Below, piece by piece: positions 27,050 to 35,809 of a stretch of 64,000 bases of DNA; the stretch's first letter is position 1, and each line of letters opens with the position of its first letter. This DNA comes from Bacillus carboniphilus (GTDB lineage: Bacteria > Bacillota > Bacilli > Bacillales > JAIVKR01): NCBI RefSeq assembly GCF_020524035.2, contig NZ_CP129013.1, forward strand, positions 2,159,822 to 2,223,821, read 5' to 3'. Under the pieces are notes generated by a model that saw only the letters and a list, made by a program, of their open reading frames with translations, searched no databases and had not been told where the DNA came from. Made by a program: the position numbers and the translations under genes.

Positions 27050-29018
27050 TCACTCTAAAATAAGGTCTCTAAGCTCTGCTGCACGCTCAAATTGCAATGC
27101 TTTGGCTGCATCTTTCATTTCTTGCTCCATTTGTTCGATGACTTTTTGGCGTTCTTTTTTGTTCATTTTCGAATACTGTTTACCCGTATTCGTTTCGTAC
27201 GTTTCAGTATCCTCTGCGGCAATCGTCGCACGAATAACATCGCGAATTTCCTTTTTAATCGTTTGTGGTGTGATTCCATGCTTGTCATTGTATTTTTTTT
27301 TGAATAGAGCGACGGCGTTTCGTTTCTTCGATTGCAATATTCATGGAATTTGTCGTACGATCAGCATACATAATGACATGACCATTCGCATTCCTTGCCG
27401 CACGACCAATCGTTTGGATAAGAGAACGTTCTGAGCGAAGGAACCCTTCCTTATCAGCATCTAAGATCGCTATAAGGGATACTTCAGGGATGTCCAACCC
27501 TTCCCTTAATAAATTAATTCCGACTACTACATCATGCTTTCCTAATCGAAGTTCTCGTATAATCTCAATACGTTCGAGCGTTTTAATTTCTGAATGCAAA
27601 TAGGTTACTTTAATACCGATTTCCTTTAAATAATCCGTTAAATCTTCAGACATTTTTTTCGTTAAAGTGGTAATTAAAACACGTTCATTTCGTTCGATAC
27701 GTTTATGTATCTCCTCTAATAAGTCATCGATTTGTCCTTCACTTGGTCTTACGTCTATTGTTGGGTCTAACAATCCTGTTGGACGAATAATTTGTTGCAC
27801 CATTTTAGGGGTATGTTCGATTTCATATGGACCTGGTGTAGCTGAAACATAGATCATGTTGTTCATATGTTTCTCAAATTCTTCAAACTTAAGTGGACGG
27901 TTATCCTTCGCTGAAGGAAGTCTAAATCCATGATCAACAAGTACTTGTTTTCTTGCTTGGTCTCCATTAAACATCGCCCGAACTTGAGGTAAGGTCACAT
28001 GTGATTCATCAATGACAATCAGAAAGTCGTCTCCTAAGAAATCAAGTAACGTATACGGTGTCGAACCAGCCGTTCTCAATGTTAAGTGTCTTGAATAATT
28101 TTCAATCCCTGAACAAAAGCCCATTTCACGCATCATCTCTATATCATATCGGGTCCTCTGTTCAAGTCTTTGCGCTTCAAGTAGCTTATTTTGTTCATTG
28201 AGCTCCTCTAACCTTTCTGTTAACTCTTTTTCTATATTGACGATTGCTTTTTCCATTTTCTCTTGTCTAGTGACGAAGTGAGACGCTGGAAATATGGCGA
28301 CATGTTGGCGCTCACCTGTAATTTCACCTGTTAAAGCATCCACTTCCCGTATACGATCAATTTCATCTCCAAAAAATTCGATACGAATGCACTGCTCTTC
28401 TCGAGAGGCAGGTATGATTTCAACGACATCTCCACGGACACGGAATGTACCCCGTCTAAAATCAATATCGTTTCTTTCATACTGTATGTCAACGAGTTTG
28501 CGGAGGAGTTGATTACGTTCCACTTCCATACCTGTACGCAAGGAAACAACAAGCTCTTTATATTCCTCTGGTGAACCTAGACCATATATACAGGAGACAC
28601 TGGCGATGATGATGACGTCATTACGTTCAATTAAAGAAGAGGTTGCAGAGTGACGTAGCTTATCAATTTCGTCATTAATACTCGCATCCTTTTCAATAAA
28701 GGTATCTGTTTGCGGAACATAAGCTTCTGGCTGATAGTAATCATAGTAACTTACAAAATACTCAACAGCATTGTTCGGAAAAAACTCCTTAAATTCACTG
28801 TATAGTTGCCCAGCTAACGTTTTATTATGAGCAATCACTAAAGTCGGCTTGTTTACTTCTTTAATGACGTTTGAAACAGTAAACGTTTTTCCCGTCCCTG
28901 TTGCCCCTAGTAACGTTTGATGCTTAACTCCATTGTTAATACCTTCCACTAGTTGTCGTATTGCCTCTGGTTGATCACCTTTTGGTTGGTATGATGATAC
29001 TAATTCAAATTGATCCAT
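27050..29018 (-). CDS. uvrB: Excinuclease ABC subunit B, frameshifted near the C-terminus
   Basis: The main frame (29018-27285) has Walker [11 protein letters not shown], the beta-hairpin [17 protein letters not shown] and helicase motif VI (QTIGRAARN). It ends prematurely after RRRSIQKK. The remainder, [18 protein letters not shown] to the UVR motif ([23 protein letters not shown]), is in the next frame to 27050. An A9 run (T9 at 27293-27301) is the break; A8 gives a normal ~655-aa UvrB. Loss of the UVR domain would abolish UvrC recruitment, so sequencing error is likely. Start [10 protein letters not shown] at 29018. Confidence 0.92.
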
Positions 29019-29082
29019 CCAAAAAGCCCCCATTTCCGTTAATTTGTATTCCTATTGTACCACATTGAAAGGAAAAACAACC

Positions 29083-29110
29083 AAAAAAACGAACTTAAGT
29101 TCGTTTTTTT
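29083..29110. terminator. Palindromic bidirectional terminator
   Basis: A7 CGAACTTAAGTTCG T7 is a perfect palindrome between the MOSC gene stop and the uvrB upstream region; it can terminate in either direction. It insulates uvrBA from the csbA-MOSC unit. Confidence 0.75.
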
Positions 29111-29130
29111 GAATATCTAGCATTCATTTA

Positions 29131-29784
29131 TTAATCCACTATCGAAACAATTTTCTCTAACCGTTTCGTTAGCTTCTCTCTCCATACCTCAGCTAAAGGT
29201 TCCACTTTCAAGATTCTTTCCATTCCTTTTACATTGTTTTTTTGATGAAAGAACACTTGGTTGGCATATAAAATGGTGACGTTGTTTGGATGTGATTCTA
29301 ACAAATCAATCGGACTGTCCTCTCGAACAACCCCTTCTGAAAGCACGCGACAGAAAAAGCCCGTGTACCCTGTATCAATCACTCGGCTAAGATCAATCGT
29401 TGTCCGTTTCGTAATCGTTTGACAAGGGATTCTCCCTTGTGACACTTGAACAATTGCCTCTCCTAGTTGATACACACCCCCGATACAAACATCTTTCTCA
29501 TGCATATTTATAGCTGTCACATTTTCTCCAAAAGCAGCCTTAGGTAAAATCACTCCATATTCTCTTTCCCACATCGAATAATGTTCATAAGAATAAAAGC
29601 ACACCGCTCGATCTGGTCCACCATGAAACTTTGTATTCGCTACCCCATCATGATGAAACCCTTCTTTACTTAAATAAACTTCTTTAATCGCGCTTTTACC
29701 TATTCCCGAATACATCGTTTTATCTTCACCATATTGTATTTCTTTAGGTTTACCAACGGCTAAATGAACGAGCTTACGAGTCAT
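29131..29784 (-). CDS. MOSC-domain protein (YiiM-like)
   Basis: A ~217-aa protein with the MOSC domain: KFHGGPDRAVCFYSYEHY, FGENVT, ICIGGVYQLGEA-like core (CIGGVYQLGEAIVQVSQGRIPC) including the conserved Cys in RIPCQT, and a 3-alpha C-terminal domain (VEPLAEVWREKL). MOSC proteins of the YiiM type reduce N-hydroxylated bases using molybdenum cofactor. Start: the ATG at 29784 has AAGGGGATG upstream; 29805 is an in-frame alternative. It lies four bases after csbA. The specific substrate is not deducible. Confidence 0.85.
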   Translation of the reverse strand: MTRKLVHLAVGKPKEIQYGEDKTMYSGIGKSAIKEVYLSKEGFHHDGVANTKFHGGPDRAVCFYSYEHYSMWEREYGVILPKAAFGENVTAINMHEKDVCIGGVYQLGEAIVQVSQGRIPCQTITKRTTIDLSRVIDTGYTGFFCRVLSEGVVREDSPIDLLESHPNNVTILYANQVFFHQKNNVKGMERILKVEPLAEVWREKLTKRLEKIVSIVD

Positions 29785-29808
29785 TTTCACATCCCCTTTT
29801 GTCATTCA

Positions 29809-30042
29809 TTATTGCTTTACCCTCTTAACATCTTCAATCATTTTTTTTGACACCATAAATCCTGCTATTAAGGATGCCACATCTAAAAACCAAATCGCCG
29901 TAGAATCCATATGCCCATTAAAAAAAGCAACTATTAGCAAAGCTAACGTTAAGCCTGTCCCAACATAATGGTTATAAGTCACTCTAGAAAAAAGCAAAAC
30001 TAAAAAAAAGGGAATTAATAAAGCCACCAACAATTTAATCAT
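29809..30042 (-). CDS. csbA: CsbA, small membrane protein
   Basis: A 77-aa protein with two to three hydrophobic segments (LLVALLIPFFLVLLF, GTGLTLALLIVAFF, WFLDVASLIAGFM) and the FSRVTYNHYVG motif of CsbA. In B. subtilis csbA lies just upstream of uvrB and is SigB-controlled; here the MOSC gene has been inserted between them. Start at 30042 with GAGGAGAAAA upstream. A TATAAT-like box is seen about 40 bases upstream, but no good SigB promoter. Function unknown. Confidence 0.85.
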   Translation of the reverse strand: MIKLLVALLIPFFLVLLFSRVTYNHYVGTGLTLALLIVAFFNGHMDSTAIWFLDVASLIAGFMVSKKMIEDVKRVKQ

Positions 30043-30189
30043 GAATTTTTCTCCTCTTCTAAAACCACTTTATTGCCATTATAACAATGATTCAAGCTGA
30101 CAAACACAAATTAAACATTTACTAGCTCATCTTCCTGTATTCATGCATATAGATAGGAATGAATGATCAAAACAGGAGAAGGTGAAAAA

Positions 30190-31284
30190 ATGATAAGAAT
30201 TAGCTTATGTATGATTGTTAAAAATGAAGAAGATACACTGGATCGTTGTTTATCCTCTGTAAAAGGAGTACCTGATGAAATTATCATTGTTGACACAGGA
30301 TCTACAGATGCTACAAAAGAAATTGCTAAAAAACATAATGCTCGAATATATGACTTTGAGTGGATTGATGATTTTGCCGCTGCACGGAACTTTTCCTTTA
30401 GTAAAGCTCGAAAAGACTACATCATGTGGTTGGATGCCGATGACTTGCTCCTTCCCGAGGATCGTCAAAAATTACTAAACTTAAAAGAAAGAATAAGTCC
30501 GAAAATTGATGCCATATCAATGATTTATCATACATTATTTGATGAACATGGAAATGTCGTCACTAGTGTTCGAAGAATTCGGATTGTCAAGAAAATACAT
30601 GACTTTAAGTGGCACGGTTTTGTCCATGAAGATTTAACAACGGAGGAACCTTACAAATACTTTGATAGTGATATCATTGTTACCCATAAAAAACCTGAAG
30701 ACAAGATGAATAAAGCGGAGGAAGGAAAAACAGGGCGCAACCTACAAATATACGAAAGACACTTAAAAGCAGGAAAGGAGCTTAGTAAACATGACTTGTT
30801 TCACTACTCTAGAGAACTGCATAGTAACAAAAGGTATGACGATGCGATTGTGTACTATGAACAGTTTCTAGAGCTAGAAGATATTGAATTACAACATCGT
30901 CTATTCGTTATGCATAAACTCGCCTCATGTTATCACATCATAGGGAACATTGATAAAGAAAGAGAGATCACGTTTGAATCTCTTAAGTGGGATGTGCCAC
31001 ACCCATCTTTCAGTTGCAGAATTGCCGAATGGTTTTTAGAAAAAGAACACTATGCTCAAGCTGCCTATTGGTATGAACAAGCCTTGAACGACAAAGCTGA
31101 AGATACATGGCTAATCGATCAATTACCTTTTCGAACTTGGCTTCCACATAAACAACTCGGACTCTGTTATTTTCATCTTCAAAAGTATCATGACTCACTC
31201 TTCCACAACAAAAAAGTGCTTGAATATCAACCGAATGATGAAGCTACTATGAAAAATATAAAAATGCTGGAAGGTCTTATATAA
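30190..31284 (+). CDS. Family 2 glycosyltransferase with C-terminal TPR repeats
   Basis: A ~364-aa protein. Residues 1-200 form a GT-A glycosyltransferase domain: ISLCMIVKNEEDTLDRCL, IIVDTGSTDATKEIA and the metal-binding MWLDADDLL. The C-terminal half has TPR-like units (RYDDAIVYYEQFLEL, YAQAAYWYEQAL, KYHDSLFHNKKVLEYQPND). Such SunS-like proteins glycosylate peptides or proteins, or extend small surface glycans. No partner peptide is visible beside it. Start 30190 follows AGGAGAAGGTGA; monocistronic with its own terminator. Substrate unknown. Confidence 0.82.
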   Translation: MIRISLCMIVKNEEDTLDRCLSSVKGVPDEIIIVDTGSTDATKEIAKKHNARIYDFEWIDDFAAARNFSFSKARKDYIMWLDADDLLLPEDRQKLLNLKERISPKIDAISMIYHTLFDEHGNVVTSVRRIRIVKKIHDFKWHGFVHEDLTTEEPYKYFDSDIIVTHKKPEDKMNKAEEGKTGRNLQIYERHLKAGKELSKHDLFHYSRELHSNKRYDDAIVYYEQFLELEDIELQHRLFVMHKLASCYHIIGNIDKEREITFESLKWDVPHPSFSCRIAEWFLEKEHYAQAAYWYEQALNDKAEDTWLIDQLPFRTWLPHKQLGLCYFHLQKYHDSLFHNKKVLEYQPNDEATMKNIKMLEGLI

Positions 31285-31295
31285 AATACGAGAAA

Positions 31296-31325
31296 AGCCC
31301 TAGCGGGGGTACAACCGTTAGGGCT
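31296..31325 (+). terminator. Terminator of the glycosyltransferase gene
   Basis: AGCCCTAGCG / CGTTAGGGCT, a ten-base stem with one mismatch, immediately after the stop. Only a short A-rich tail follows. Confidence 0.6.
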
Positions 31326-31335
31326 GAAAAATGGC

Positions 31336-31357
31336 TTACGAATTACCACATTCGTAA
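31336..31357. terminator. Small palindrome downstream of the sod gene
   Basis: TTACGAAT / ATTCGTAA with a six-base loop, followed on the minus strand by GCCATTTTTC; candidate terminator of the superoxide dismutase gene. Confidence 0.55.
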
Positions 31358-31363
31358 TAATCA

Positions 31364-31990
31364 TTAAACAACATTTATTTCTTTTAATGCCTTTAAATAA
31401 CGCTCATTAACAATGTCCCAATTGACCGTATTCCACCAATTTTCAACGAATTCAGGGCGGCGATTTTGGTATTTTAAGTAATAGGCATGCTCCCAAACAT
31501 CAATGACAAGTAGAGGGACTTTCCCTTCTTCTAAAGGAGTGTTTTGATTAGCTGTACTCATGATAGAAAGTGAGCTTCCATCTAAAACAAGCCAGCCATA
31601 ACCACTACCAAAACGACTGATTGTAGCTTGAGACAACTTATGTTTAAAGTCATCAAACGTATTAAAATAATACTCAATCGATTTTTTTATGTCTCCGTTA
31701 GGATCACCACCACCTTTTGGACTCATATTTTCCCAAAAAAGACTATGACAATAATGACCCCCTCCATTGTTCCTTACTTTTGTTTGAATATCCTTTGGCA
31801 AAGAAGAAAGGTTAGCAAGAATCTCCGGTAGCGATTTTCCTTGTAATCCTTCAGTTGAGGACAGCGCATTATTTAAATTTTTTACATACGTTGCATGATG
31901 TTTACTATGATGGATCTCCAATGTCCTTGCATCGATGTAGGGCTCGAGATCATCATAGTCATATTGTAAATCTGGTAAGATATGAATCAA
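31364..31990 (-). CDS. Fe/Mn superoxide dismutase family protein
   Basis: A 208-aa protein with the four metal ligands in place: His in LEIHHSKHHATYV, His in GGGHYCHSLFW, and Asp and His in VIDVWEHAYYLKY. The usual HANHSLFW or HYNHSLFW motif is HYCHSLFW here. QATISRFGSGYGWLVL is the conserved catalytic Gln region shifted as in bacillar SodF-type enzymes. It lacks a signal peptide and should dismutate superoxide in the cytoplasm; Mn versus Fe cannot be decided. Start TTG at 31990 with AGGGAGGTGAGA is preferred over GTG at 31996. Confidence 0.88.
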   Translation of the reverse strand: MIHILPDLQYDYDDLEPYIDARTLEIHHSKHHATYVKNLNNALSSTEGLQGKSLPEILANLSSLPKDIQTKVRNNGGGHYCHSLFWENMSPKGGGDPNGDIKKSIEYYFNTFDDFKHKLSQATISRFGSGYGWLVLDGSSLSIMSTANQNTPLEEGKVPLLVIDVWEHAYYLKYQNRRPEFVENWWNTVNWDIVNERYLKALKEINVV

Positions 31991-32091
31991 TCTCACCTCC
32001 CTTTTGTTGTATTAAGGAAAAATTATTTCCTTAAGCAAATATTATAACATGTCCTAACTAATGTCAAACGAAAAACTTCTTTTTAAAAAAG

Positions 32092-32126
32092 AAAAAGTAG
32101 CCTCCTTTTTTAGAAAGCTACTTTTT
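32092..32126 (-). terminator. Terminator of minJ
   Basis: AAAAAGTAGC / GCTACTTTTT stem overlapping the minJ stop, with a T-rich tail on the minus strand. Confidence 0.7.
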
Positions 32127-33359
32127 ATGTTTACACTGCTCCGCTTCGGTCTTTTTGTCGTCACCAATAAATATTAAACCAAGCTCATGATGCTCGCCTT
32201 CATACATTGAACGTTGAACAAAACGAACCTCTCCATTAAACCCGATCACATCAAGCTTACAATACGTACGATTTTTTTGTAAAGCCTCATAAAACCCAGA
32301 AACCGTCGTGACAGGTTGCCCATTCACCTGGATGATCATTTCCCCAACTTGTAAATTTAATTGATTCGCCGGGGAACTTGGAAGAATTCCTAATATGACT
32401 AAACCTTGATCTCTTTTAGAAAAATAAAAAGCAGCAGAATCATCATTCATGCGTTGTTTAATAGAAATAAATTGATGACCAACGAAGGAAAATCCAACAC
32501 TCCATAAACAAGAGGAGTCCACCAAAGACTCGCAATCGCAAAGGTAAGCGTTAATAACCCTAGCCAAATGATTCTTCGACCTGTTACTTGAATACTTTCC
32601 TTCGGCATTGAACCTTGAATTCTTTGGTGAAATCCGACAAATAACGGAACACACAAAAGCCAAAAGGAATCTCCATGTAACGTAAAATGAGACCAGTCTG
32701 TAATTGATAGGCTTCCTCCTGGAATTAACAAAAGAGTCGGCAGCCATCCAAACTTTATCGGAACGATGGTTACCAATCGATTTTCCCCGACTACTCATTT
32801 TGATAGAGGGAGACGTTTTAAGATGACCTGAACGATAAACTAAAAACCCTTCTATTATTATTAGTAAGGCTAATAATATTGCTAATGTTGGCAAAGAAGT
32901 CGTCTCTACATTGATAAGATATTGACTAAACCAATATTCTTTTAAGTCAATCATAGAAAGGATGCTGACTAACAAAATTGTTCCACCCATTGTATACACA
33001 GGAGATAATAGTCTTGTCTGGAGTGTTATACATAGCAACAATGTCCATACAGTCATTAAAACAATGGTCCCAAACGGAAGCATTAATCCTGTTAATAGAA
33101 TTACAAGGGAAAAAAGCACGCCAAGAAAAAGTCCTTTTAGAAAAGTGAACTTCACTTCCTCTAAAGTATCGTAAATTCTTATATGAAAAGACTTTCTCTC
33201 TCTCTTTACTCTAAGAACTCCAATTATTACACAATAAAAAAGCATAAAGTATAACAACGGATTCAGAAAAAAACGACCGATACCTTTCGATAACTCCATT
33301 AACCATTGTTCTAACAAATGATACACCGCCTTTGAAAGAAATAGCTTTATTTCTTTCAT
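32118..33359 (-). CDS. minJ: MinJ-like division topology protein, two compensating frame breaks
   Basis: A ~400-aa membrane protein with multiple N-terminal TM helices and a C-terminal PDZ domain (GLVILGILPSSPANQL, VGEMIIQVNGQPVTTVSGF). The ends are in one frame, but the middle (~32776-32470) makes sense only in another, where it encodes LVTIVPIKFGWLPTLLLIPGG and more TM segments. One base too many near 32780-32790 and one too few near 32475 would explain this. MinJ bridges DivIVA and MinCD in bacilli; the position next to swrA and ctpB matches B. subtilis. The start is uncertain: TTG at 33317 has a better AAAGGCGGTG site. Confidence 0.75.
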   Translation of the reverse strand: MKEIKLFLSKAVYHLLEQWLMELSKGIGRFFLNPLLYFMLFYCVIIGVLRVKRERKSFHIRIYDTLEEVKFTFLKGLFLGVLFSLVILLTGLMLPFGTIVLMTVWTLLLCITLQTRLLSPVYTMGGTILLVSILSMIDLKEYWFSQYLINVETTSLPTLAILLALLIIIEGFLVYRSGHLKTSPSIKMSSRGKSIGNHRSDKVWMAADSFVNSRRKPINYRLVSFYVTWRFLLAFVCSVICRISPKNSRFNAEGKYSSNRSKNHLARVINAYLCDCESLVDSSCLWSVGFSFVGHQFISIKQRMNDDSAAFYFSKRDQGLVILGILPSSPANQLNLQVGEMIIQVNGQPVTTVSGFYEALQKNRTYCKLDVIGFNGEVRFVQRSMYEGEHHELGLIFIGDDKKTEAEQCKHKK

Positions 33360-33432
33360 TCTACCAAATTTCTACTAGGCCGTGTTTAAAAAGTATTTCT
33401 AGATTGAATAGACTTCTGTGAAAACGATGAAG

Positions 33433-33801
33433 CTAAAATCTTGAAGAAGACTGTAAATTTGTCCATAAAGAAGTATTATTCAAGGAAAAATCAAACAAAT
33501 AATTCATCGATGAAATGTTTGTAAAATCTTGAATGGCTAAGATCGTCCTTTTTATATCTGTCAAATTCACACCTAGTCTTTTTTGTTCCTTTATTAAGTA
33601 AGAGAAAAACTCTTCAACTGTTTGCTCATCAATTGAAGAAATTTCTTTAATAGAGGTGTAATTTGCAATATACAGACAAAACTGCTGTATACCAATAAAA
33701 ATTTTTGTGTTTGAGAGGTTCGATTCTTGATCAACCGCTTTGAATTGATGAAACAAATCCTCAAATCTTTCTTTTCTTAATGCACTTGCTCGCTTACTCA
33801 A
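33433..33801 (-). CDS. swrA: SwrA-like swarming motility regulator
   Basis: A 122-aa helical protein (SKRASALRKERFEDLF, then FIGIQQFCLYIANYTS and FFSYLIKEQKRLG). Its size, basic N-terminus and location between minJ and ctpB match SwrA of B. subtilis, which works with DegU-P to activate the fla/che operon and swarming. Sequence conservation in this family is low, so identity rests largely on synteny. In B. subtilis swrA is phase-variable by a poly-A tract; no long tract is visible in this copy and the frame is open. Confidence 0.65.
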   Translation of the reverse strand: MSKRASALRKERFEDLFHQFKAVDQESNLSNTKIFIGIQQFCLYIANYTSIKEISSIDEQTVEEFFSYLIKEQKRLGVNLTDIKRTILAIQDFTNISSMNYLFDFSLNNTSLWTNLQSSSRF

Positions 33802-33943
33802 TGAATCCCCAACTTTCTAAATTATTCTTCGACCCAACATTATAATAATAACGATTTTACAAGATTCATTTCAACCTTATAAAGACTCATTTTCATTTTT
33901 ATGCAGGAATGAGAGTTAATATAAAAGAATACGTGAGAAGTTA

Positions 33944-34122
33944 AGAAAAGTGCAAGCGCCCGTTTAGCAACGAAGGATTAGGAACGTCAACTAAGTACAG
34001 TCACGTCCTGTGACAAACGTTGACGCTAGCACATCGTATGCGTCGGAGTTGCTGGCAATGGAGCTAGACAAAAATAAAAGCAACATCCAAATAAGGACAG
34101 ATTTTTTTACTTTTTTACTCTG
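33944..34122. repeat. Palindromic intergenic repeat, copy 1
   Basis: A ~180-bp element with strong similarity to 59690-59880: shared words GGAACGTCAACTAAG, ACAGTCACG, AACGTTGACGCTAGCAC, TATGCGTCG, GGAGCTAGACAA and AAATAAGGA.AGATTTTTTTAC. ACGTCAAC and GTTGACGC form an internal stem, and GTCAC / GTGAC a second hairpin. It recalls the common Bacillus intergenic repeat with GCGCAAGCGCC...GGAGCTAGAC. Together with the adjacent terminator it fills most of the 396-bp swrA-ctpB gap. Confidence 0.75.
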
Positions 34123-34123
34123 T

Positions 34124-34163
34124 AAAAAAAGCGTAGCACGAATCTTATGATTCAAACTACGCC
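34124..34163 (-). terminator. Terminator of ctpB
   Basis: GGCGTAG ... TGAATC / GATTC ... CTACGC stem followed by seven T on the minus strand, 40 bases past the ctpB stop. Confidence 0.75.
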
Positions 34164-34201
34164 TTAAGCTTTTGTCCCATAAAAGTTTCTAGTTTACTTG
34201 A

Positions 34202-35648
34202 CTAAAATAACGTTTGTACAGCTGCCTTTAATTGCAAATCTTGATTTTTATCTCTTTTTAATTTTTCAATTTCCTCATTTATTTTTGCAGCCGTTTTTTT
34301 ATCAATTATGCCTGTTGGATTCAATTCAACCTTTTTTTGAAAAGACTCCACGGCCTTCTCCATTATTTTGCTATAATACCCATCTTGTCTTCCTGCATCG
34401 TACCCTAATCCAGAAAGTAATACTTGCGCACGTATAATTTGTTCATTATTCATATCGAGTTTCAAAGGTTCTTCAATTTGAATAGGACTAGCATCGAAGA
34501 ATGATGGCTGTTCCACCTTCAAAGTAGGTTCAACCCCTTTTTTTATGAATCCATTTCCCTTCAGGCGTTAACCATTTATACAGAGTAAGCTTAATATTAC
34601 TGCCATCGCCCATAGGTATTGCTTGTTGTACCGTTCCTTTTCCAAAGGAGGTTTCACCCACAATAGGTGCATCATTGGTTTCTTTCAACGCACCAGCTAA
34701 AATTTCAGATGCAGACGCACTTCCTTTGTTAATTAAAACGGATACGGGATAATCTTTTTCTTTCTTTAACTCAGAATAGTGAACTTCTCGATCACCATCT
34801 CTTTCTTCGATTTGAATAATTGGTTTTTTGTTTGGAACAAACTTTTGTAAAATCTCTTCCACCGAAGTCAAGTAGCCTCCTGGATTTCCTCTCACATCAA
34901 TAATCAAACCTTCAATACCGTCTTTCTCTAGTTGATTTAATCCCTTATTAAAATCCTCAGCAGTCTTCTCAGAAAAAGAGGTAATTTGTATGTACCCATA
35001 AGGGTGATTTTTATATGTACCTTTCTCTGCGTGCACCGTTTGAATTGGAATTTTATCTCTCTTCACTTTAAACTTTAAAGGTAATTCTGAGCCTGTCCGT
35101 TTTACCTCAATGTTGACACTAGTCCCTTTTTCCCCTCTTATCTTCAACACAGTTTCATGTAAGTCCAGCTCCTCAGTTGAATGGCCATCGACGGAAAGGA
35201 TGACATCATTTGGCTTTAATCCAGCAACATCCGCTGGTGATCCTTTGAACGGTGAAATAATGACAACTTGTCCATCCACCATTCCTACTTCTGCCCCTAT
35301 CCCCTCAAATGAAGAATCTAAAGACTGTGTAAATTGCTGAGCAGTTTCTTTATCCATGTAAACGGAGTAAGGGTCTTCCAAGGTAGAGAGCATCCCTTCT
35401 ATCGCACCTTCTAGTAGCTCCTCATCGTCTACCTCTTGTACATATTTAGTTTTTATAGGCTCAAACGCTTTTTCTAATTTTTCAAAATCGGTCTCACTAG
35501 AAGATTCACTTACTTTTACTTCTCCAACTCCCGCATTTGCCATGATTGCTTCTGATTGTTGTTCAAGAGTTTCATTTACTATAAAAACAGCACCTGTCCC
35601 AACTAATATTGTCAAAACAAGCGTTCTAGTCAACCACAATCGCTTCAT
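34202..35648 (-). CDS. ctpB: CtpB-like carboxy-terminal processing protease, frameshifted
   Basis: A ~480-aa S41 protease: N-terminal signal anchor (TRTLVLTILVGTGAVFIV), PDZ domain (ISPFKGSPADVAGLKPND), catalytic core with DVRGNPGG and the Ser in GSASASEILAGAL, and the Lys in ETSFGKGTVQ. A C-terminal peptidoglycan-binding_1 domain (AQVLLSGLGYDAGRQDGYYS) is in the next frame. The break is an A7 run (T7 at 34538-34544); A6 gives WIHKKGVEPTLKVEQ and continuity. In B. subtilis CtpB cleaves SpoIVFA to trigger SigK processing in sporulation. The start is taken as ATG at 35648 behind GGATGGAG; TTG 35666 is an alternative. Confidence 0.88.
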
Positions 35649-35772
35649 CCTTCTCCATCCTTTCAAGATTCATTCTCGTCCAAGCTATTGTGGTGATAGT
35701 ATATGCAAGAAGGGAAAGAATCATACGATTAGAAAGTGAAAGGATGACGCTCAAACCATTCTTGATTACGCA

Positions 35773-35805
35773 AAAAAGCTTAAGGAGTTATTCCTTAAGC
35801 TTTTT
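35773..35805 (-). terminator. Terminator of the M23 hydrolase gene
   Basis: Perfect palindrome AAAAAGCTTAAGGA / TCCTTAAGCTTTTT with a short loop, immediately after the stop. Confidence 0.8.
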
Positions 35806-35809
35806 CTCT

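Noticed and set aside
32447-32776. Independent 109-aa membrane protein inside minJ
   Set aside because: It fills exactly the missing middle of MinJ in another frame, so it is part of minJ with two indels and not an overlapping gene.
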